A stretch of 26,370 nt of DNA from Desulfobacteraceae bacterium (GTDB lineage: Bacteria; Desulfobacterota; Desulfobacteria; Desulfobacterales; Desulfobacteraceae), in NCBI GenBank assembly GCA_003354055.1, contig PIVQ01000028.1, positions 1 through 26,370 on the forward strand, in the 5' to 3' direction. Below, one piece after another: positions 16,059 through 22,511 of the stretch. The translations under genes and the position numbers were made by a program. The notes beneath the pieces were generated by a model, which saw only the letters and a list, made by a program, of their open reading frames with translations, did not search any database and had not been told where the DNA came from. Positions within the stretch are counted from its first letter, which is position 1, and every line of letters starts with the position of its first letter.

Positions 16059-16198
16059 GGATCGGCTCCAAAATTACTTGAGCTTTTGTTTTCAAAATAC
16101 CCAGTTGGGGTCTTTTGTCAAAATACCCATTTAAGGGGTTTTGGAAACAAGTTTCTGCCCTTCAGGGTATTTAGATCAAGTTATTTTGTAACGATTCC
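16059..16198. mobile_element. MITE-like palindromic element, copy 2
   Basis: The 140-base element is flanked by direct repeats TAT (16056-16058) and TAT (16199-16201). It matches copy 1 (6420-6533) along its whole length with few substitutions, apart from a 26-base insertion that repeats the CAAAATACCC hairpin unit. Terminal inverted repeat: GGATCGGCTCCAAAATTACT on the left against GGAATCGTTACAAAATAACT from the right. It lies between the uracil-DNA glycosylase gene and the start of the TPR gene, in the space where the TPR promoter would be expected. Confidence 0.75.
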
Positions 16199-16218
16199 TA
16201 TGGTTTTCAAAATTATCC

Positions 16219-16944
16219 CTAACCCGTTGAATTAATCCAATTTATCTCTTTGACTTTATTGAAAGTATTCTCATAAAAAAATGATCCTTCTTTTTCCGAG
16301 TTGAGACTCGGATGATCGGACATGAAATGATAATCCGGATTTCCCAGAAGCCTGCTAAAACCTTGGGCCTGCTTTCCCCATAAAAACCAGCAGCATTCAG
16401 ATTTTTCAGAATCTATGAATTTTAACAACTTATCGGTAAAGCCTTCCCAATATAGGGCGTGTGAATTGGATACCTCTCTTGATCCGACTTTACATGTGAA
16501 TGCCGTATTGAGCATCAGCACACCTTGATTTTCCCAATGATCGAACAACTTATCCGGACCCAGGATATTGAATTTGCCGGTCTCAATGTCTTCTCGGACC
16601 TTACCAAGACTTGCAACCGTTTTGGAATTACACTGGTATTTATGCAGCAGCTTGAGAATATTCCTTAACGAGGCATTTTGACCGGTTTTATTCCAGTTTG
16701 GAACTCTTTGATCCTCGAATGCTCTTCCGGTAGCGGCGCCGTCCTGGGGATACGGGTCTTGACCCAGGATACAAACTTTCAACCGGTCGAGATCAAACTT
16801 AAAAAATCGAAGAACCAAGTCCCACGGTGGTGTGAAGGGGGTCTTTTCTCCAATTGAACCTTCAATCTCTTTTATTTGCCCCATAATTTCAGGGGTGAGA
16901 AAGGCTCTCCATGAGGGATGGCAGGCTATTTTAAAAATCGTCAT
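16219..16944 (-). CDS. ung: Uracil-DNA glycosylase, family 1, divergent
   Basis: 241 residues from the ATG at 16944; GGAG lies just 2 bases before it, so ATGs or other starts further up (to 17022) cannot be excluded. The conserved elements match family 1 throughout: the water-activating motif GQDPYP (Asp63, Tyr65), NILGP then QGVLMLNTAFT (uracil-contacting Asn146), WEGFTDKLLKFI, WFLWGKQAQ, and the DNA-intercalating/catalytic loop DHPS (His211). The enzyme removes uracil from DNA to start base-excision repair. Oddities: Pro replaces the usual His after GQDPY, AATGRAF stands for GQAxGLxFS, and DHPS replaces PHPS. The chain is otherwise intact. The gene is divergent from the TetR gene. Confidence 0.85.
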   Translation of the reverse strand: MTIFKIACHPSWRAFLTPEIMGQIKEIEGSIGEKTPFTPPWDLVLRFFKFDLDRLKVCILGQDPYPQDGAATGRAFEDQRVPNWNKTGQNASLRNILKLLHKYQCNSKTVASLGKVREDIETGKFNILGPDKLFDHWENQGVLMLNTAFTCKVGSREVSNSHALYWEGFTDKLLKFIDSEKSECCWFLWGKQAQGFSRLLGNPDYHFMSDHPSLNSEKEGSFFYENTFNKVKEINWINSTG

Positions 16945-16959
16945 TTCTCCTATATACCT

Positions 16960-16991
16960 CATAATTTTGATTGGAACGAGTGAATTTTCAA
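16960..16991 (+). repeat. 32-base dispersed repeat, copy 2
   Basis: Matches 10231-10262 at 28 of 32 positions. Here it lies just upstream of the ung start, in its leader. Confidence 0.45.
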
Positions 16992-17009
16992 ATTGGGCTG
17001 AAAATTTTC

Positions 17010-17036
17010 TTGACCGGATCACCTCACTACGATAAT
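17010..17036 (+). promoter_or_regulatory. Candidate promoter of the tetR-selenoprotein operon
   Basis: TTGACC (17010-17015) and GATAAT (17031-17036) are separated by 15 bases, shorter than the ideal 17. The -10 box ends 38 bases before the regulator start codon. It is the best match in the divergent spacer. Confidence 0.4.
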
Positions 17037-17038
17037 GT

Positions 17039-17048
17039 ACCGAACGGT
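17039..17048 (+). promoter_or_regulatory. Candidate TetR operator
   Basis: ACCGAACGGT is an inverted repeat (ACCG-AA-CGGT) directly after the -10 box, where a repressor would block initiation. Several TetR-family operators have ACCG/CGGT cores. The half-sites are short, so chance is possible. Confidence 0.3.
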
Positions 17049-17074
17049 TGGTTTTAATTTTAATAAGAGGCTAC

Positions 17075-17692
17075 ATGACGGCAACAAAAGGCGAGCTCAC
17101 CAGGGCAAAGATAATAACAAAGGCAAAAGACCTTATCGGAAAACAGGGTTTTAACAATACAAGCATCAGCAACATTATCAATGCTACCGGTGTTAAAAAA
17201 GGGAACCTGTATTTTCATTTTCCCAGCAAAGAGGCATTGGGCAAAGCAATACTGGAACAAACAAGGCAGGAGGCAGCCGACTTTCTGACAAGTGCCCTCA
17301 CCGGGTCCTCTCCCGGAGAAAAGCTTTCAAATTACCTTGATAACGTCTTTGAAAAACATAAACAGGTGAATTTTGTGGGCGGCTGCCTCATTGGAAATAC
17401 AGCCATAGAAATGGGAGATACCAACCCTGCATTTTCCCTCATTGTAGGAACCATTTTCGACCATTGGAAGCAGACCCTTGCCGACCTTATCAGGCAGGCC
17501 TGTGAAACGGGGGAAATCAAGCTCGATATGGACCCCGAGCACCTGGCCCTGCACATGATTGCCGTTATCGAAGGGGGTATCATGATGAGCAAAGTCAGTA
17601 AAAACGGAAACGATCTCAGGCAAAGCCTTACCTCTTTGCGCCTGATCATGGGGATCTGCGATACCCCTGTTGCCACTGAGACTCACAATTAG
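17075..17692 (+). CDS. TetR-family transcriptional regulator
   Basis: 205 residues from the ATG at 17075, chosen because AAGAGG precedes it and the N-terminus then starts just before the DNA-binding domain. Helix-turn-helix about 8-55: TRAKIITKAKDLIGKQGFNN, TSISNIINATGVKKGNLYFH and FPSKEALGKAIL are textbook TetR. The C-terminal ligand-binding half contains GGCLIGNTAIEMGDTNPAFS and MIAVIEGGIMMSKV, as in regulators that answer to electrophiles or small hydrophobic ligands. It lies 26 bases upstream of the selenoprotein gene in the same direction, so it is the likely local regulator of that operon and of itself. Confidence 0.9.
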   Translation: MTATKGELTRAKIITKAKDLIGKQGFNNTSISNIINATGVKKGNLYFHFPSKEALGKAILEQTRQEAADFLTSALTGSSPGEKLSNYLDNVFEKHKQVNFVGGCLIGNTAIEMGDTNPAFSLIVGTIFDHWKQTLADLIRQACETGEIKLDMDPEHLALHMIAVIEGGIMMSKVSKNGNDLRQSLTSLRLIMGICDTPVATETHN

Positions 17693-17718
17693 CAACCACA
17701 ACCATACGGAGATTATCA

Positions 17719-18942
17719 ATGACACGATTAGACAATTATTCTGAAAGTGAACGCGCCCATCTTCTGGGACTTCCATGCCCCGAGTATGACGCAACACCAT
17801 TTGCAGCAGCCCCGGCCTTGAACAAGCTTAAGGTTGCGATAATCTCTACCGCCGGTCTCCATGCACGCAATGACCGCCCCTTTGGCCTTGGAGAATCCGA
17901 TTATCGATTAATTTCCTCAAAAACCCCGGCCAAAGATCTTGTCATGAGCCATATTTCAACAAACTTTGACCGCACCGGCTTTCAAATGGACTTGAATATG
18001 GTGTTCCCGGTGGACAGGTTGAATGAACTTGCAGACGAAGGATTTATCGGCAGTGTTGCGGGCTTTCATTATTCATTTATGGGCGCGACTGAGCCTCAGA
18101 AAATGGAAGCCACCGCCAGGAATCTTGCAAAAATCATGAAAAAAGACGGCGTCAATGCCGTTCTCCTGGTTCCGGTCTGACCTAATTGCACGCGCGCCGT
18201 GGGCGGGCTGGCACATTATATCGAAGGCGAGGGAATCGCAACAACCCAGATCAGTCTGATCCGGGAGCACACTGAGATCATCAAACCGCCCCGGGCACTT
18301 TGGGTTTCCTTTGACCTGGGCCGTCCAATGGGCGTTCCCAACGATGCGCAGTTTCAGCTGTCGGTTCTTAAACATGCGTTTAAACTGTTTGAAGCACCGT
18401 CAGGGCCGGTTCTTGAAGACTTCCCGAATGATGCACCCGATACCAAGAGCGAACCGGTTCAGGTAGCCTGCCCTGTCAGTTTTCAGATCAAATCGGAACC
18501 CCCGTCATCAACAACGCAGTTAACAAATCAATTTACAACTGAAATCGATCAAATGCGTTCCTGGTACGATATAGCCTGTAAAAAACAAAACAGGACGACA
18601 ACCGGAATCAGCGGGCTGTCATCGGATGCAGCAGCGCAATTGTTGATACAATTTATCGATGAAACGTCAAGGCCAGAATTACTTGAAGACCCCACGTTGC
18701 CGGACAAGCTCCGCCTTGCCTGTGAAGATATCAAGGCCTATTACTTTGAGGCGGTCGTGGCCCAGCCGGGCCAGCCCACAGACAGCAAAAGCCTTGCCGA
18801 CTGGTTCTGGGGGGAAACTTCAGCCGCGCTTGTCATCAATAAAGCCCGGGAAATCTGCCTTGACGATCCATCCGGAACTCTGATGATTCTGGGAAAGCTA
18901 CTCCTCGTTCCCAGAAGCCAGATGCATAGATTCACCGATTAG
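17719..18942 (+). CDS. Selenoprotein, PrdB/GrdB-like (glycine/sarcosine/betaine/D-proline reductase B family), UGA = Sec154
   Basis: One 407-residue gene, although TGA at 18178-18180 interrupts the frame. The frame is unchanged on both sides and the protein similarity crosses the TGA without a gap: before it FPVDRLNELADEGFIGSVAG, FHYSFMGAT and KIMKKDGVNAVLLVPV; then U-PNC-TRAVGGLAHYIEGEGI. In D-proline reductase PrdB the same position reads VLTAGUGTCHRSA, with the preceding MFPLDRLRELAEEGFI. The result is a UxxC redox centre (Sec154, Cys157). A hairpin fit for a bacterial SECIS lies 12-28 bases after the TGA. GGAG precedes the ATG at 17719. The C-terminal ~155 residues (YDIACKKQNRTTTGISGLSS, SLADWFWGETSAALVINKAR) are beyond classical PrdB, as in the proteobacterial PrdB-like oxidoreductases. 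No PrdA/GrdA partner lies in the window, so the substrate is unknown and a Stickland-type role is not implied. Confidence 0.88.
18192..18208 (+). promoter_or_regulatory. Candidate bacterial SECIS element
   Basis: Counting from the end of the UGA (18180), bases 12-28 form a hairpin: GC (18192-18193) with GC (18207-18208), a G/G mismatch, CGCC (18195-18198) with GGCG (18202-18205), and a three-base apical loop GUG. Bacterial SECIS hairpins place a small G-containing loop about 16-37 bases after the UGA; here it is at 19-21. The hairpin is short and the region GC-rich, so folding should be computed. Confidence 0.5.
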
Positions 18943-18948
18943 ACATAT

Positions 18949-18989
18949 AAAACCGGCCTTCCCCATTCCCAGGGGAAGACCGGTTTTTT
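18949..18989 (+). terminator. Rho-independent terminator, possibly bidirectional
   Basis: The stem is AAAACCGGCCTTCCCC (18949-18964) against 18972-18987, 16 pairs with one mismatch and a 7-base loop ATTCCCA, followed by six T in all (18984-18989). It ends the tetR-selenoprotein operon 6 bases after its stop. On the minus strand TTTTAT also follows the stem, so it may stop the convergent gene at 19009 too. Confidence 0.9.
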
Positions 18990-19008
18990 ATAAACTCAGA
19001 GGCCGGGC

Positions 19009-19968
19009 TTAGTGACTGTATGTGCCGTCATAACACTTAATGACTTTGCTATCCACCTTTTCCTTTATCTGACCGCTCCAGGTCTTTACCTTGTCCAGCA
19101 CGGCCTGGTATTTATTATCTTCTGATAATGTCTTGGCAGCATCGGAGTAAGCACCCTGCGACGTTCTGACGATCTCCTTGGCTTTTCTCTGGTACTCACC
19201 TTTCATACTTCCGATTTGTTTCGGCAACTCGCAGTCTTCATTCTGCCAGTGTGCATCGTCCATGTTACGCCAGGCCTCATAAGCCCCGTGCCCGGCTGTT
19301 GAGCCTTTTGCCTTGATCATAGCAAGGTGGTTGAGCTGCAGCTCGCAATTATGGGTGACGCCGGCGGTTTTAATCTGGACATTCAGCTTGACATCACCAT
19401 ACAGCAGAGCACTTTTGGGTTCGTAGATCTGCTTGATTCTGATAACGGTATACTTGAAATCAAGCCCGGGTACTTTCTTGTTTTCCTTACTCTCTATATA
19501 GTTCAGCGCGCCAAGCATATCTGCGCATGTTTTAAAGGTAATCGTCCCCCGCACCACATCGTTAATGTATCTGGCCACACTCTGACCGGTTGTCGCCGCC
19601 CGGGTTTTATACTTTGTAAAACATTTTTGCTCTATTCGTGGCGCCCCTTTCAACGAGCCGTAAGAGGTCACCTTTCGCTTCTTTTTTTCCATGATGATCC
19701 GCCCGTTCGGAGTCCTATTATAGGTCTTATTACCATCTTCATCCACAGTAGACGACTTTCCCCACAATATATGGCCCCCTGTATCACAATTGCTTTTTTC
19801 CACAAAATGGTTAAACAGCAATTCAAAATCAGCATTGGCCAATGCAGCCTCAGCAAGCAGATCTTCTACACCGCATCCGGCGTTACTGCATGGTGCATTC
19901 TTTTTATGATTTCTCTTAACCTTCTGTCTCCACAGTTTTTTCATGGGTTGCATCGGTGCTGGTTTCAT
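19009..19968 (-). CDS. RelA/SpoT-fold nucleotidyltransferase-like protein
   Basis: 319 residues; AAGGAGG precedes the ATG at 19968. No signal peptide; the start is basic (KLWRQKVKRNHKKN). From about residue 103 it reads YGSLKGAPRIEQKCFTKY, then ARYINDVVRGTITF (Asp137, Arg140), ALLYGDVKLNVQI (190-199), CELQLNHLAMIK (Glu209, Gln211) and GHGAYEAWRNM (226-236). This is the order of the RelA/SpoT synthetase fold (D...RG, GYRDV, ELQ, GHxxYE), as in small stand-alone members in mobile and toxin contexts. The helical C-terminus (about 250-319) is lysine-rich. No hydrolase or TGS domain is present. It may be a (p)ppNpp synthetase, an RNA or nucleotide pyrophosphokinase toxin, or an inactive relative; no immunity or antitoxin gene is obvious beside it. 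The gene stands alone. Confidence 0.6.
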   Translation of the reverse strand: MKPAPMQPMKKLWRQKVKRNHKKNAPCSNAGCGVEDLLAEAALANADFELLFNHFVEKSNCDTGGHILWGKSSTVDEDGNKTYNRTPNGRIIMEKKKRKVTSYGSLKGAPRIEQKCFTKYKTRAATTGQSVARYINDVVRGTITFKTCADMLGALNYIESKENKKVPGLDFKYTVIRIKQIYEPKSALLYGDVKLNVQIKTAGVTHNCELQLNHLAMIKAKGSTAGHGAYEAWRNMDDAHWQNEDCELPKQIGSMKGEYQRKAKEIVRTSQGAYSDAAKTLSEDNKYQAVLDKVKTWSGQIKEKVDSKVIKCYDGTYSH

Positions 19969-20310
19969 GATTCCTCCTTGGGTTATATATATTTTAACTT
20001 TTTCTTAAAATAGTCATAGGTTGTTTATTTGTAACAGCAATTCTTATACCAACCTGCCTTTTTTTCTCCACGAAAGACCTAAAACCCCGTGAATTTAAAG
20101 CAGTTCACCTCATCCTGCCCGGATAATCAGCAGACACGCCACAACTTTATTGGCAGCTGCCGGGTTTTCATGGACAAATAAAGTGGCAGAGACAAAAAAA
20201 GTGCATCCAGTGGTTCATTTATTTTTGGGATTTTTTAAAGGATACCCTTTCATTGGGAATGAATGCAACAGGAAAGATTTCGCTTGGTTCTCTACACCTG
20301 CCAGACCGGG
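19969..20310. other. Gene-free spacer
   Basis: About 340 AT-rich bases between two minus-strand genes. The leader of the RelA/SpoT-like gene is here, but no clear -35/-10 pair. A perfect palindrome GGCAGCTGCC lies at 20152-20161. A plus-strand frame over 20150-20440 has unlikely composition and runs into the permease gene, so it was not accepted. Confidence 0.4.
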
Positions 20311-21807
20311 TCAGGTCCCTGAGGTTCCGGTGACATGGGCCGAGATTTTCAGGCGGGTACGGATAATCTGGGACAGGGTATCCACCCCCATGTTCATCAA
20401 AGCGGTAACTAAAATCAGCAACAGGGCGGTATCCAGATGATCCTGTGTAATGGCGCTGTCAATATAAAAGCCCAGGGTGGTAATGCCGAGAATGCCGAGA
20501 ATAGCCGATTCCCTCATGATCACTTCCCAGCGATAAAACAGGAAGGCCAGGAACTGGCCGTAGCATCTGGGCAGTACCTCATAAAAATAGCGGTTAACCC
20601 ATTTTTTTGAAGCGTCAAAGGGCAGCACCAAAAGATCTGCATTTTTCGCGGTGAGATAGGCCAGGATACCTCCGTTATGTAATGACAGGGCGAAAATCGC
20701 CGGCAGCATGGACGGCCCCCAGAGCTGAAGCCCGACATAGGCCAGGATATACTCAGGCGTGGTTCTCAATACCACCAAACCCAGATGGGCCGGCATAGTC
20801 ACCCGGGATGAAAAGAATTTACGACTGGCAGGGACAAAGGCGACCAGAGTAAAAACGGCGGTTAAAACCAGGGCGATCTGTGTCAGCAAAAAGGTATGCC
20901 AGATGCCCGGCAGGGCCTGGGTGATACCGATGTCGCCTGCCCATGACAGAATCTGAGGCAAAGAGAATTCAAGGGCGCGGGTTCCATCGTAAAACCCCTG
21001 AGCCCGTATCGGCCAGGGCAGAATATCATAGGTAAAAAAACGGATGATGTTGTCCAGGGAAAAGGCAGTGTCCCAGGATGTCAGGAAAACCGCAGCCAGG
21101 ATTGGTAAAACAACAATCTTTGCCCTTGCCCAGATCTTCAGGGAGATGATCATCAGATAAAAGATGTACAGCAGGGCTGCGGCTTCACTGTATAGTCCTT
21201 CCCTGAAGGCGGTTTCAAGATGGTAGCCCAGGGTGGGAAGACCGATGAAACCCAGGATGGTGCTGGACCTCAGGGCGCATTCAAACCGATAAGCCGTATA
21301 ATTCTTCAGATGCGGATAGATAAGGGGCAAGGTAGTGTAAAGAAAGGCGGTGAGGGAATTTGTCCCCTTTGGCAGCGCTTCGGCAGGGGCCTGGTCCGCC
21401 TCCTGGCGGATCTCGGCATACACCTTAGCCAGGACCCCGGCATAGGGAACGGCAATGGCCAGAATTCCGCAGAGACTGTTCAGCCCGATAACGGGCATGA
21501 AGATAAACGCCCAGAACAACTCATGGATGGACCGGATGAAGGCACAGAACAGCCTGACCGGAGTATAGGCGAAAAACAGGGAGAGGAATGCCCCCAGAAC
21601 CACAGCCCCAAACATTCCGATCAGGGCAAAACTAAGGGTATTTCCTATGGCCACGGCCAGGCCGGGCAGACTGAGGAAATCCGGGGAGGCAAGTCCCCGT
21701 GCCAATCGCCCGAGTTCAAGCCAGGGGTCAAAGGTGGTGACGGAGATATCTGCAACGGCCAAAGCGGCCAGCGCCGCAACAATAAAAACAATACTTATGC
21801 GCTGCAT
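20311..21807 (-). CDS. ABC importer permease, fused double PhnE-type (selenate/phosphonate-like)
   Basis: 498 residues with about 12 membrane segments arranged as two homologous halves. Each half carries a permease-type ATPase-coupling loop: EALPKGTNSLTAFLYTTLPL in the first and FDASKKWVNRYFYEVLP in the second. Each is followed by RSSTILGFIGLPTLGYHL or RESAILGILGITTLGFYI, a motif typical of PhnE/PtxC permeases. It is thus an in-frame fusion of two PhnE-type subunits forming the inner-membrane channel. The gene starts 3 bases after the ATPase gene stop. With the binding protein upstream it makes a complete importer. The selenium link rests on the binding protein, not on the permease itself. 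Confidence 0.85.
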   Translation of the reverse strand: MQRISIVFIVAALAALAVADISVTTFDPWLELGRLARGLASPDFLSLPGLAVAIGNTLSFALIGMFGAVVLGAFLSLFFAYTPVRLFCAFIRSIHELFWAFIFMPVIGLNSLCGILAIAVPYAGVLAKVYAEIRQEADQAPAEALPKGTNSLTAFLYTTLPLIYPHLKNYTAYRFECALRSSTILGFIGLPTLGYHLETAFREGLYSEAAALLYIFYLMIISLKIWARAKIVVLPILAAVFLTSWDTAFSLDNIIRFFTYDILPWPIRAQGFYDGTRALEFSLPQILSWAGDIGITQALPGIWHTFLLTQIALVLTAVFTLVAFVPASRKFFSSRVTMPAHLGLVVLRTTPEYILAYVGLQLWGPSMLPAIFALSLHNGGILAYLTAKNADLLVLPFDASKKWVNRYFYEVLPRCYGQFLAFLFYRWEVIMRESAILGILGITTLGFYIDSAITQDHLDTALLLILVTALMNMGVDTLSQIIRTRLKISAHVTGTSGT

Positions 21808-21810
21808 GAT

Positions 21811-22503
21811 TTATCCGTACAATTGCGTTAACCGGGCATCCGTCACCTGTTCAACCGGCAGGTCAAACGCAACGGACCTGTCCTTAAGGGCAATGATGCG
21901 ATGAAAGAACTGCCGGGCCAGATCAATGGAGTGAAGGGAAGAGACCACGGTTTTATCCGTGTCTGTGAGAAGTGTCATAATCTGTTCCTGCTGCACCCTG
22001 TCCAGGGAGGACACAGGTTCGTCCGCCATGAGGATCTCACCGCCGCGGAACAGAGCCCGGCCGATGCCCACCCGTTGCTGCTGCCCGCCGGAAAGCGCTC
22101 CGATCCGGACCAAAAGCTTGTCTTCAAGACCAAGGGCTGAGGCAATAGGTTTGACCTGGCTTAAGCGGGTACTGGAAGGCAGAACCAGATTCCGGACATT
22201 CTCAAACAGGGACAGGCGGTCCAGCTGCCCCATATAGATGTTGTGAAACACGGATAACTGCGGGACCAGGGCATAGTGCTGGTGGACAAAGGCGCAGTGA
22301 TCCGGATTGAACTGATACAAACGGCGAAGCAGGGTTGTTTTCCCTGCCCCGCTCTGCCCGATCAGCGCGACCTTTTCCCCTTTGAGAATCCGCAGGGAGA
22401 CCTGTTTCAGGGCGACAAATCCCCGGTAGGCGATGTCCTCGTTTTCCAGGGAAAGGGCCGGTGAAAGCTTCGGGATCATTTCTTTTGATAACGGCGGGGT
22501 CAT
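21811..22503 (-). CDS. ABC importer ATPase, PhnC-type
   Basis: 230 residues. It has Walker A GQSGAGKTTLL (about 49-59), the Q-loop region FVHQHYALVPQLSVFHNIYM, signature LSGGQQQRVGIGRAL, Walker B ILMADEPVSSLD and switch His in SSLHSIDLA, so it should be an active ATPase. HNIYMGQL after the Q-loop is typical of PhnC-type subunits. It powers the fused permease encoded 3 bases downstream. It begins 8 bases after the binding-protein stop, with no clear ribosome site, so translation may be coupled; the ATG at 22479 is a possible alternative start. Confidence 0.88.
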   Translation of the reverse strand: MTPPLSKEMIPKLSPALSLENEDIAYRGFVALKQVSLRILKGEKVALIGQSGAGKTTLLRRLYQFNPDHCAFVHQHYALVPQLSVFHNIYMGQLDRLSLFENVRNLVLPSSTRLSQVKPIASALGLEDKLLVRIGALSGGQQQRVGIGRALFRGGEILMADEPVSSLDRVQQEQIMTLLTDTDKTVVSSLHSIDLARQFFHRIIALKDRSVAFDLPVEQVTDARLTQLYG

Positions 22504-22511
22504 GGGTGGTT

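Noticed and set aside
18178..18180. TGA read as a nonsense mutation making a pseudogene
   Set aside because: The reading frame and similarity continue without a shift, a Cys follows at the UxxC spacing, and the family is known to use Sec at this position.
19327..20013. 228-codon plus-strand frame
   Set aside because: Antisense of the RelA/SpoT-like gene, which has a strong ribosome site and conserved motifs.
21220..21831. 203-codon plus-strand frame rich in Gly, Gln and Lys
   Set aside because: Antisense of a well-conserved permease; its composition is that of a reversed hydrophobic gene.
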